NCBI GenBank assembly: GCA_013824385.1
Contig: PNNU01000257.1
Coordinates: forward strand, 1 to 5,445
Direction of reading: 5' to 3'
From: Anaerolinea sp.
GTDB taxonomy: Bacteria; Chloroflexota; Anaerolineae; Anaerolineales; Anaerolineaceae
DNA length: 5,445 bases
In this document: in pieces, positions 1 to 5,445 of the stretch
How the letters are laid out: the number at the start of each line of letters is the position of its first letter
How positions within the stretch are numbered: position 1 is the stretch's first letter
Translations under genes and position numbers: made by a program
Notes under the pieces: model-generated
Seen by the model: only the letters and a program-made list of their open reading frames with translations
What the model was told of the DNA's origin: nothing
The model's database searches: none

Positions 1-83
1 CCCACCTCGGCTTTGGCCATGGCTTCTCGCATCTCGAGGGTCGGTTTTGTGACAGTGTCAGAGCGTAGGTCAACGCTATTCAT
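1..83 (-). CDS. ltaE: Low-specificity L-threonine aldolase, N-terminal fragment (runs off the window)
   Basis: Only the first 27 codons are visible, from ATG at 83 down to the window edge. They read MNSVDLRSDTVTKPTLEMRE and continue AMAKAEV. The block DLRSDTVTKPT followed by M-x3-AM-x3-xVG is the characteristic N-terminus of the PLP-dependent fold-type I threonine aldolases, which cleave L-threonine or L-allo-threonine to glycine and acetaldehyde in the cytoplasm. The catalytic lysine lies outside the window and cannot be checked. The start is supported by GGAG at 90-93, six bases before the ATG. The gene begins 14 nt after the rluD stop, so it is probably the third gene of the lspA-rluD transcript. 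The call rests on a short but very distinctive motif; a related beta-eliminating lyase of the same Pfam family is the main alternative. Confidence 0.88.
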   Translation of the reverse strand, partial: MNSVDLRSDTVTKPTLEMREAMAKAEV

Positions 84-86
84 ATT

Positions 87-93
87 GTTCTCC
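87..93 (-). promoter_or_regulatory. Ribosome binding site of the threonine aldolase gene
   Basis: On the minus strand GGAGAAC precedes AAT and the ATG at 83. It lies in the 14-nt gap between the rluD stop and this start. It fixes the start of a gene of which only 27 codons are visible, and it supports translation from the same mRNA as rluD. Confidence 0.75.
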
Positions 94-97
94 ATTA

Positions 98-1015
98 TTA
101 ACGAATAGATTCCAATACAGCCAACAACTCAGCAGGCAGAGGCGCTTCAAATGTCCTGGGTGTCTTTTCGCCAGGCAATGTTATTTTGAGTATTGCCGCA
201 TGTAAGAAATGCCTTTTCATTTCGATGGAGGGATGACTGCGTCCATAAACAGTATCACCGGTGATCGGACATTTCAAGAATGCCAGATGCAGTCTGATCT
301 GATGGGTTCTTCCGGTTTCTGGGTGAGCTTCAAGTAAGGTGTGTTCTCTGAAAGATTCAAGCGTGCGATACTCAGTAACAGACGCCCTTCCCTTCATCTC
401 AGAGACCACAGCCATTTTTTTGCGATGAGATGGATCACGTGCAATGGCGGCTTCAATCCGTCCGGTTGGTGTGGGTGGTTTGCCATCGACCAACGCGATG
501 TATATTTTTTCAACTTTGCGAGATTTAAATTGTTCTTGCAGCCAGCGATGGGCAGTGTCATTCTTGGCAATAATTATCAGCCCGGATGTATCCTTATCCA
601 GGCGGTGCACCACACCTGGTCTCAATTCGCCGCCAATGCCTTGCAAATCGGTGAATCTGGCTAAAGCAGCATGGACCAGCGTGCCCGTGTCATGTCCGGC
701 TGCGGGATGAACGACCATGCCGGCAGGTTTGTTGATCACAGCCAGGTCACTGTTTTCAAAGATCACATCCAGATCAATTTTTTCAGGTATCAATTCGCTG
801 TTCGTATTCTCAGGCAATATGATCTCAACAACATTACCAAGTTCAACAACAAACCCGGTCTTGGTAATAACTTGTTGATTGACCATTACCGCGGATTCTT
901 TGATTAATGCTTGCAGCCGTGAACGGGAAAAATCTGGCAGTTTGAGCGCCAGGTATTTATCCAGCCTGTCACTATCCACCTCATTGACTTTAAAGGCTAA
1001 CCGGTTTGAGCTCAA
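98..1015 (-). CDS. rluD: 23S rRNA pseudouridine synthase, RluA/RluD family
   Basis: This 305-residue protein has the standard two-domain layout: an N-terminal S4-type RNA-binding domain (about residues 16-65, starting RLDKYLA) and a pseudouridine synthase domain (about 85-300). The signature HRLDKDTSG is at 137-145, with D140 as the catalytic aspartate. INKPAGMVVHP (94-104) and HPETGRTHQIRLHL (231-244) are further family motifs. Enzymes of this family isomerise uridines in 23S rRNA (positions 1911/1915/1917 for E. coli RluD). Which uridines this protein modifies cannot be read from the sequence, and an RluC- or YlyB-like paralogue is possible. The start is a TTG whose last two bases are shared with the TGA of lspA (four-base overlap TTGA), with GGAAG at 1022-1026 six bases upstream. 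This start gives the expected short lead into the S4 domain, and no better start is seen. The lspA-rluD adjacency matches lspA-ylyB in Bacillus. Confidence 0.93.
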   Translation of the reverse strand: MSSNRLAFKVNEVDSDRLDKYLALKLPDFSRSRLQALIKESAVMVNQQVITKTGFVVELGNVVEIILPENTNSELIPEKIDLDVIFENSDLAVINKPAGMVVHPAAGHDTGTLVHAALARFTDLQGIGGELRPGVVHRLDKDTSGLIIIAKNDTAHRWLQEQFKSRKVEKIYIALVDGKPPTPTGRIEAAIARDPSHRKKMAVVSEMKGRASVTEYRTLESFREHTLLEAHPETGRTHQIRLHLAFLKCPITGDTVYGRSHPSIEMKRHFLHAAILKITLPGEKTPRTFEAPLPAELLAVLESIR

Positions 1016-1545
1016 TTCTCGCTTCCAGTTTCGTTTGCAGGTTCCTGTAATTTGGCAGCGGCCATTTTTTTCTTTTCGTTACGTTCTTGCCACCAAACAG
1101 CAATTAATAGAATAATTACACCAACAGTAATGGATGAATCTGCCACATTAAAAATGGCAAAAGTACCCACAGAAATGAAATCCGTGACACGGCCAAAAAT
1201 AATTCGATCGATCAAGTTGCCGACTGCACCAGCCAGTTGAAGCGAAAGTGCAAAGCGGATGACCTTCTCTTCCGATGGGATGTGCGGATAATAGTAAATG
1301 ATCACGCCTGAAACAATCACTGCCAACACCATAAAAACAGGGTTCATGTCTTTGAATAACCCAAAAGCCGCACCAGTATTGTGAATATAAAGCAGGCGGG
1401 CATATGGCAACATCCAATCCCAGGGAGCCCATGTTTCACCGTAAACTAAATATTGCCGGACAAAAAACTTGGTAAGCTGATCAAAGATCACAATGATTGC
1501 TGCGATCAACAGTAACCAGCGAATGGACATTAAAAACTTCTTCAA
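1012..1545 (-). CDS. lspA: Lipoprotein signal peptidase (signal peptidase II)
   Basis: LspA is an inner-membrane aspartyl protease that removes the signal peptide from diacylglyceryl-modified prolipoproteins after Lgt acts. Counting from TTG 1545 the protein is 177 aa, the usual size. Visible features in order are: a basic start (MKKF), a first membrane segment (about 10-22), the conserved FDQLTK (21-26), NTGAAFG (56-62), a second hydrophobic stretch (about 68-86), LAGAVGNLIDR with catalytic D113, a loop ending FNVADSSITVG with catalytic D136, a last membrane segment (about 137-152), and a charged lysine-rich cytoplasmic tail. The frame stays open to an upstream TTG at 1557, but GGAGG at 1551-1555 would then lie inside the coding region. 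With TTG 1545 that GGAGG is an ideal Shine-Dalgarno five bases upstream. The first ATG (1530) is 20 bases from it and would remove the MKKF lead. The stop overlaps the rluD start. Confidence 0.95.
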   Translation of the reverse strand: MKKFLMSIRWLLLIAAIIVIFDQLTKFFVRQYLVYGETWAPWDWMLPYARLLYIHNTGAAFGLFKDMNPVFMVLAVIVSGVIIYYYPHIPSEEKVIRFALSLQLAGAVGNLIDRIIFGRVTDFISVGTFAIFNVADSSITVGVIILLIAVWWQERNEKKKMAAAKLQEPANETGSEN

Positions 1546-1550
1546 AAGAA

Positions 1551-1555
1551 CCTCC
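1551..1555 (-). promoter_or_regulatory. Shine-Dalgarno GGAGG that decides the lspA start
   Basis: A full GGAGG on the minus strand is followed by TTCTT and then TTG at 1543-1545. The five-base spacing favours this TTG over the longer in-frame TTG at 1557, which overlaps the site itself, and over ATG 1530, which is 20 bases away. Confidence 0.75.
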
Positions 1556-1796
1556 AACCAGGGATAAGACCTGACATTTCAATAAATTATTAGAGCGCGC
1601 TTGGCCTTTGCCGGAATAACCAGAGGAATTGGGCCTGGCAAATTTTCAAATTACAATCAATGAATTTTACCTTATTTTTGTTCAGTTCCCATCCGACCAT
1701 GACACCGTTGATAATAAAATATTTATGGAGTCTTTTTTTGACTCCATAAATATAATAATTGATGCAAAACGTTAGTCACTCGAACTGAAAACTGAA
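1556..1796. other. Intergenic region between the DsrE-like gene and lspA
   Basis: About 240 bases hold no convincing gene. The part next to the DsrE-like gene contains the 14-bp terminator hairpin (1719-1753). The rest (about 1556-1715) would be the leader or promoter region of lspA-rluD-threonine aldolase. On the minus strand I see several AT-rich hexamers resembling a -10 box (TAAAAT, TGTAAT, TCTAAT), but none has a recognisable -35 box at 16-18 bases, so no promoter is called. A 36-codon frame from ATG 1700 lacks a ribosome binding site and is not called. A weak 6-bp inverted repeat (TTTGCC/GGCAAA, 1607-1642) is present and may be chance. Confidence 0.6.
1719..1753 (-). terminator. Probable intrinsic terminator after the DsrE-like gene
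   Basis: A perfect 14-bp inverted repeat has arms ATATTTATGGAGTC and GACTCCATAAATAT and a seven-base homopolymer loop (A7 on the minus strand). It begins 43 bases after the stop of the DsrE-like gene. On the minus strand the 3' arm runs straight into TTTTATTAT, a T-rich tail fitting a rho-independent terminator for transcription toward lspA. The plus-strand flank is also AT-rich, but no plus-strand gene is present. The stem is AT-rich with a GGAGTC core, so efficiency may be moderate. Confidence 0.7.
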
Positions 1797-2153
1797 TTAA
1801 AAAGTTAATACCTTGTCAGCTTCCACTGTCCAATTGCAAAGTTGACTCATAGTGCTGATCTCAACCCCATCAATCAGCGGAATCTCTCTGATTCCTCTTG
1901 CGTCTGAACATGACCCGCATGCTTTGACGCTTGCACCCTTGCTGATAACGGCTTTCACCATCCGTTCAATATTGTAATATCCCTGTGGGGTGTTCTGTTT
2001 GGGTAATGCACATGTTACCGCGTCGGCCATTAAAAAGATATTGATTTCGACATTTTCTGAATGTTCTTTTTGTAAAGCCATTGCCATCCGAAAAGCGTTG
2101 TAGGCTTTTTCTGTTCCATAAGGTGCATCATTGATGATGAATAATATTTTCAT
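1797..2153 (-). CDS. DsrE/DsrF-like (COG1553-type) small cysteine protein
   Basis: This is a 118-residue soluble protein with no signal peptide or membrane segment. It opens with a beta strand, MKILFIINDAPYGTEKAYNA, typical of the DsrE-like fold. It continues with FLMADAVTCAL (C48), PQGYYNIERM (56-65), CGSCSDARG (79-87, cysteines C79 and C82) and WTVEADKVLTF at the C-terminus. This layout is that of the stand-alone DsrE-family proteins, distant relatives of the TusD/DsrE sulfur carriers. C48 and the CGSC pair are candidates for persulfide or thiol-disulfide chemistry, but no reaction is established for this subgroup. The ATG is preceded by AGGAG at 2162-2166 with an eight-base spacer. The gene follows the methyltransferase after 24 bases and is followed by a terminator hairpin, so the two most likely share an mRNA. 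Family is confident; function is open. Confidence 0.88.
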   Translation of the reverse strand: MKILFIINDAPYGTEKAYNAFRMAMALQKEHSENVEINIFLMADAVTCALPKQNTPQGYYNIERMVKAVISKGASVKACGSCSDARGIREIPLIDGVEISTMSQLCNWTVEADKVLTF

Positions 2154-2161
2154 TTGATTCT

Positions 2162-2166
2162 CTCCT
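2162..2166 (-). promoter_or_regulatory. Ribosome binding site of the DsrE-like gene
   Basis: AGGAG on the minus strand lies eight bases before the ATG at 2153, within the 24-bp gap after the methyltransferase stop. It supports this start and separate initiation from a shared transcript. Confidence 0.75.
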
Positions 2167-2177
2167 GTTTATTTTTT

Positions 2178-2798
2178 TTAGCCAACGATTTTTTGTCCCA
2201 AAATTCCATAATGAAAAGGTTGAAAATCAATCAAAGGTTTAACCAGCCTAAAGCCTGCCTCTTTCATCCAAGCCTGGCATTGTTCAGGTTTTGGTCGAAT
2301 ATCCATAGAAGGTCCACGGGGAGTGGTTGAATCGTAATTCCAATGAATTACAGCCGCACGCCCGTTCGGAGCCAAAACTCTATACACTTCAAACAAAATA
2401 GCCATTGGGTCTTCAGCATGTAATACATTGAAAAGCATGACAAAATTAGCAGAATTGGATGGCATACCAATCCCATCTTTGATTACATCCCGGCAGATAC
2501 AATGGACTTTTTCCACACCTTTTTCAAATGCCCTTTTTGCACATTCGGTCAGAAAACTGTCATTATTATCAAATGCAAACACTTCGCCTTGTGATATTTC
2601 TGCCGCCGGGATTGAAAAAGTTCCGTACCCGCAGCCAAAATCAATAATTGTTTTGTCCTCAGGGGATAATCCAAACGCCAATAAGATAGCAGAGGGATCA
2701 AAAAAAGACTCCCATCTTTCCATTTCAGGCATGCCACTTTCACGGATGATCATTTGGATTTCTTTCGAGATTATCTCTTGTTGTCTTTTCCAATACAC
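2178..2798 (-). CDS. Class I SAM-dependent methyltransferase, substrate unknown
   Basis: The 206-residue frame has a Rossmann-type methyltransferase core: motif I IIDFGCGYGTF (51-61, SAM-binding glycines), the acidic post-I strand end VFAFDNND (D77), CRDVIKDGIGMP (motif II region, about 102-113), FVMLFNVLHAEDP (119-131), and the late strand VLAPNGRAAVIHWN (141-154). After the core come TTPRGPSMDIRPKPEQC (158-174) and FQPFHYGILGQK near the end. The SGMPE-x-ERWESFFDP lead, TPRGP and HYG blocks recall an uncharacterised bacterial group of small cytosolic methyltransferases; that is recognition from memory. The substrate cannot be inferred from sequence. The start is uncertain. The longest frame begins with GTG 2798, which has no Shine-Dalgarno. 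ATG 2753 (residue 16) gives a protein beginning MIIRESGMPE, which fits the family better, but also has only a weak purine stretch upstream. The gene sits 24 bases before the DsrE-like gene and follows ileS. Confidence 0.87.
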   Translation of the reverse strand: MYWKRQQEIISKEIQMIIRESGMPEMERWESFFDPSAILLAFGLSPEDKTIIDFGCGYGTFSIPAAEISQGEVFAFDNNDSFLTECAKRAFEKGVEKVHCICRDVIKDGIGMPSNSANFVMLFNVLHAEDPMAILFEVYRVLAPNGRAAVIHWNYDSTTPRGPSMDIRPKPEQCQAWMKEAGFRLVKPLIDFQPFHYGILGQKIVG

Positions 2799-2815
2799 TT
2801 AATTCAAAAATAACC

Positions 2816-2856
2816 GATTACAAATTGATTGTATCTTTTTTTTGTATTTATGCGTA
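2816..2856 (-). promoter_or_regulatory. Possible promoter and overlapping imperfect dyad before the methyltransferase gene
   Basis: On the minus strand TACAAT (2828-2833) matches five of six -10 bases. A hexamer 17 bases upstream, TACGCA (2851-2856), is only a weak -35 match and starts directly after the ileS hairpin. The putative -10 lies inside an imperfect inverted repeat, GATTACAA-N5-TTGTATC on the plus strand (2816-2835, one bulged base), which could be an operator. The region is AT-rich, so chance matches are likely and this is a weak call. Confidence 0.25.
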
Positions 2857-2896
2857 CTTAACTCGAGAGGCTCCTTGCGGAGCCTCTCGAGTTAAG
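2857..2896 (-). terminator. Perfect 18-bp hairpin with GCAA tetraloop at the ileS 3' end
   Basis: The arms CTTAACTCGAGAGGCTCC and GGAGCCTCTCGAGTTAAG are exact reverse complements around a four-base loop. In the ileS mRNA the loop is GCAA, a GNRA tetraloop closed by a C-G pair, which should be very stable. The stem begins within the last alanine codon and includes the TAA stop. The minus-strand flank after the hairpin is TACGCATAAATACA, with no T run, so this is not a canonical intrinsic terminator. The other strand lacks a T run too. It may still act as a terminator, as a 3'-end barrier to exonucleases, or as an attenuator between ileS and the methyltransferase gene. Confidence 0.6.
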
Positions 2897-5445
2897 CCTT
2901 CTTCAATCCGATGGAGACTTTTTCACTATCAAACTCGTCTTCAAATATAGCTGCATCTGAAGGAATCTCTCCATTTTTCAACTCAACCGTAAGCGTCTCG
3001 GTTTGGATGTAATCTGCAAACGCTTTGACTGCTCCAGTCAAACCAGGTGTGGCGGTGAAATACAGGATGATGCGGTCTGCAATCTCGAGGTCTGAGGTTT
3101 TACGCAGGTCTTGCACGCGGCGCACAAACTCGCGGGCTAATCCTTCTTGCACCAACTCAGGGGTCAACTCTGTCACCAGGGCCGCCAGATAGGCGCCTTC
3201 TGAACCAACTGCATAGCCTTCGCGAGCCTGGATGCGCACTTCGACTTCTTCAGGCAGCAATTGCAGCTCTTCTCCGTTAACCTCTACATAGATGGAATCA
3301 CCAGCCAGCAGTTTTTGAGCGTACTTTTCTGCTTCCAGCGCCAGGATAGCCTTGCGGATATCAGGATAACGGTTGCCGTATTTCTGCCCTAATTGCTTTG
3401 CCTGTGGATTAAGCGTATAGCTCACCGCTTCTGATGCGGAATTGAGAGAGCGCACCGTCTTGACATTCAACTCATCTTCCAGAAGATCAGCATATTCCAT
3501 CAGCACGGATGCTTCTTCGCGGTTGCTGACTGCAAAAGCTGCTTCTGAAAGGGGCTGTCTGACCTTGCGGTTGGCCTTGTTGCGGGCAGCATGACCGAGT
3601 GAAGTAAGCCGCATTATCAGGCTCATATCCCTGTTTAGTTTTTCATTGATTCTGGCAGGATCATATTCCGGCCAGGGCATCAGATGCACAGAATCCGGCA
3701 GACCTTCTTCTACTGAACTGACAAGGTTCAAGAAGAGCTCATCCGCGATAAAGGGCATGGTGGGAGCCAAAAGCTTACCCACGGTCACCAGTGCCTCATA
3801 TAACGTGGCATACGCAGCCTGCTTGTCAGTATCAGAGCCACTCTTCCAGAAGCGGCGGCGTGAACGTCTCAGATACCAGTTGGAAAGCTGGTCTACAAAC
3901 TGTTCAATCGGACGGGTCGCTCCGATGACATCATACGTTTCGAGCGCCTCGGTAACCTCTTTAACCAGCGTATGTAAGGATGAAAGCAGCCATTGATCTA
4001 ACAGACTATATTCCACCTTCACATTCTTCTCGGGTTTCCAGCCGTCCAGGTTTGCATAGGTCACAAAGAACGAATACGTATTCCAGAGTGTGAGTGTGAA
4101 AGTGCGCAGCACTTCTCCCACCAGGTCGCTGGAGAAACGTCTCTCCTGCCCTGGAGGACTCGCGGTATAGAGATACCAGCGCATTGCATCCGCACCGTTT
4201 TTGTCGAGCACTTCCCACGGCGAAACTACGTTGCCGCGCGTTTTTGACATTTTCTGTCCCTGCCCGTCAAGGATAAGTCCCAGGCAGATCACGTTTTTAT
4301 AGGAAGGTGAATCAAAGAGCAAAGTGCTGATAGCGTGAAGTGAATAGAACCAACCTCTGGTCTGATCCACCGCCTCACAGATATAGTCAGCCGGGAATTG
4401 TTCCTTGAACTTTTCAACATTCTCAAACGGATAGTGCCACTGGGCATACGGCATGGATCCGGAATCAAACCATACATCGATCAATTCTGGCACACGGTGC
4501 ATGCACTTTCCACAGTCAGGGCATTTCAGGGTGATTTCATCCACATACGGACGGTGCAGATCAGAATTGGTCAGGTCGCGGCCAGCTTTTTCAGACAGTT
4601 CAGCCACTGAACCGATGCAGGTTTGGGTATCGCATTCTTCGCATTCCCAAACAGGCAGCGGGGTACCCCAATAGCGTTCACGCCCCAGTGCCCAGTCAAT
4701 GTTATTGGCCAGCCAGTTACCAAAGCGCCCTTTTTTGATGTGCTCCGGGTACCAATTGATCTGGTCATTGATTTCTACCAGGCGGTCTTTGAACTGGCTG
4801 GTGCGGATATACCAGGTCGGTCTGGCATAATACAAAAGCGGGGTACCGCATCGCCAGCAAAACGGATAGGTATGCGTGTAAATCATCGACTTGAAAAGTA
4901 AGCCGCGTTCATCCAAAGCCTTGGTGATTAGGGGATCTGCGTCTTTAACAAATAATCCAGCCCAGGGTTTCACTTCAGTGATGAAGGTGCCGTCAGGCGC
5001 CACCGTGCATAAAACCGGTAGATCGTTTTCAAGTGAGACCTGCATGTCGTCCTGTCCAAATGCTGGGGCGATATGCACGAGACCCGAGCCATCTTCAGTG
5101 GTGACAAACTCACCCAGAATCACATAATGGGCCGGTTTTTCGGCGGGTAAGAAAGAAAATAAAGGTTGATACTTAACCCCTTTTAGTTCTTTACCCTTAA
5201 AACGTTCAATTATCTCGACTTTTTCTTCACCAAATACTTTTTCAACCAGAGCCTCAGCCAGGATCAACCATTCTTCGCCTTCATCAAGTTTACGATGAAC
5301 TTTAACATATTCTACATTTTCACCGGCAGCAACGGCCACATTGGCCGGCAGCGTCCAGGGAGTGGTCGTCCAAACCAAAAGTGAAGTGTGAGGTTGATCC
5401 ACCAAGCGCATGCGCACAAAGAGAGACGGCTCACTAACCTCCTTG
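2892..5445 (-). CDS. ileS: Isoleucyl-tRNA synthetase, 5' end outside the window
   Basis: The frame is open to the right edge (…KEVSEPSLFV…), so GTG 5417 is an internal codon. About 850 C-terminal residues are visible, out of roughly 1040 in long IleRS forms. The enzyme charges tRNA-Ile with isoleucine in the cytoplasm. Counting from the edge, the visible part shows the CP1 editing domain motifs TTTPWTLP (26-33) and GSGLVHIAPAFGQDD (119-133), cysteine pairs CWRC (196-199), CEEC (268-271) and CPDC (308-311) likely to bind zinc, DQTRGWFYSLH, and the class I KMSKT signature (398-402; KMSK codons at 4242-4253). The anticodon-binding helical domain follows, with SNWYLRRSRRRFW. The N-terminal HIGH motif is outside the window. 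The C-terminus ends IGLKKA and lacks the cysteine-rich zinc module of E. coli-type IleRS, pointing to the long Thermus-like class. The C-terminal order resembles the Thermus enzyme from memory. The stop lies in a stable hairpin. Confidence 0.97.
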   Translation of the reverse strand, partial: KEVSEPSLFVRMRLVDQPHTSLLVWTTTPWTLPANVAVAAGENVEYVKVHRKLDEGEEWLILAEALVEKVFGEEKVEIIERFKGKELKGVKYQPLFSFLPAEKPAHYVILGEFVTTEDGSGLVHIAPAFGQDDMQVSLENDLPVLCTVAPDGTFITEVKPWAGLFVKDADPLITKALDERGLLFKSMIYTHTYPFCWRCGTPLLYYARPTWYIRTSQFKDRLVEINDQINWYPEHIKKGRFGNWLANNIDWALGRERYWGTPLPVWECEECDTQTCIGSVAELSEKAGRDLTNSDLHRPYVDEITLKCPDCGKCMHRVPELIDVWFDSGSMPYAQWHYPFENVEKFKEQFPADYICEAVDQTRGWFYSLHAISTLLFDSPSYKNVICLGLILDGQGQKMSKTRGNVVSPWEVLDKNGADAMRWYLYTASPPGQERRFSSDLVGEVLRTFTLTLWNTYSFFVTYANLDGWKPEKNVKVEYSLLDQWLLSSLHTLVKEVTEALETYDVIGATRPIEQFVDQLSNWYLRRSRRRFWKSGSDTDKQAAYATLYEALVTVGKLLAPTMPFIADELFLNLVSSVEEGLPDSVHLMPWPEYDPARINEKLNRDMSLIMRLTSLGHAARNKANRKVRQPLSEAAFAVSNREEASVLMEYADLLEDELNVKTVRSLNSASEAVSYTLNPQAKQLGQKYGNRYPDIRKAILALEAEKYAQKLLAGDSIYVEVNGEELQLLPEEVEVRIQAREGYAVGSEGAYLAALVTELTPELVQEGLAREFVRRVQDLRKTSDLEIADRIILYFTATPGLTGAVKAFADYIQTETLTVELKNGEIPSDAAIFEDEFDSEKVSIGLKKA

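Noticed and set aside
341..907. Plus-strand open frames opposite rluD
   Set aside because: They lie antisense to a clearly conserved pseudouridine synthase gene, have no family features, and overlap one another in different frames.
1590..1700. 36-codon minus-strand frame (MVGWELNKNK...) in the DsrE-lspA gap
   Set aside because: No ribosome binding site, no recognisable family, and its open frame continues upstream through the terminator hairpin without another start of note; probably chance or at most decayed sequence.
1681..1789. 8-bp inverted repeat TTCAGTTC (1681-1688) / GAACTGAA (1782-1789) flanking the terminator
   Set aside because: Too short and too widely spaced to be distinguished from chance; no sign of mobile-element ends or target duplication.
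2428..2802. 124-codon plus-strand frame opposite the methyltransferase gene
   Set aside because: The minus strand encodes a methyltransferase with intact motifs; the plus-strand product has no recognisable domain and is an antisense shadow.
1651..2835. Shared 10-mer TACAATCAAT near 1652 (plus) and near 2833 (minus)
   Set aside because: Ten-base matches are expected by chance in a window of this size, especially in AT-rich spacers.
2834..2841. Plus-strand T8 run near the ileS hairpin considered as a terminator tail
   Set aside because: On the plus strand it lies upstream of the hairpin, and on the minus strand it is an A-tract downstream, so it cannot act as the U-tail in either direction.
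3646..5127. Several plus- and minus-strand open frames of 60-116 codons inside ileS
   Set aside because: All are in other frames of a well-conserved synthetase gene and have no ribosome binding site or family motif of their own.
5415..5417. GTG at 5417 as the start of ileS
   Set aside because: The frame stays open to the window edge with conserved synthetase sequence (KEVSEPSLF) and the HIGH-containing N-terminus is missing, so the true start is outside the window.

Overview
The window is a compact bacterial gene block in which every supported gene lies on the minus strand. Read 5' to 3' on that strand, the order is: ileS (isoleucyl-tRNA synthetase, 5' end outside the window), a class I SAM-dependent methyltransferase, a small DsrE-like protein, lspA (lipoprotein signal peptidase II), an rluD-type 23S rRNA pseudouridine synthase, and the first 27 codons of a low-specificity L-threonine aldolase that runs off the left edge. 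Base composition is moderate (about 45% GC by eye). The IleRS is closest, from memory, to Thermus/Chloroflexota-type long enzymes. With the ileS/lspA/rluD order, this suggests an Anaerolineae-like member of the Chloroflexota. That placement is an inference and was not tested by any search.

Layout: ileS fills 2892-5445. Its stop codon is buried in a perfect 18-bp hairpin with a GCAA tetraloop (2857-2896). After a short AT-rich gap come the methyltransferase (2178-2798) and the DsrE-like gene (1797-2153), 24 nt apart, with a strong Shine-Dalgarno in front of the second. A 14-bp hairpin followed by a T-rich stretch (1719-1753) closes that pair. A leader of about 170 nt precedes lspA, which most likely starts at TTG 1545 rather than at the longer TTG 1557. 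lspA and rluD overlap by four bases (TTGA), and the threonine aldolase starts 14 nt after the rluD stop, so these three look like one transcript.

How the genes fit together: ileS, lspA and rluD are housekeeping functions (isoleucine-tRNA charging, lipoprotein maturation, ribosome modification). The order ileS ... lspA-rluD matches the classical neighbourhood known from E. coli (ileS-lspA) and Bacillus (ileS-ylyA-lspA-ylyB). The methyltransferase/DsrE pair sits inside this conserved block, is bounded by a hairpin on each side and has somewhat lower GC. It is the most unusual part of the window and its function is not known. I see no CRISPR array, tRNA, rRNA, insertion sequence or phage gene.
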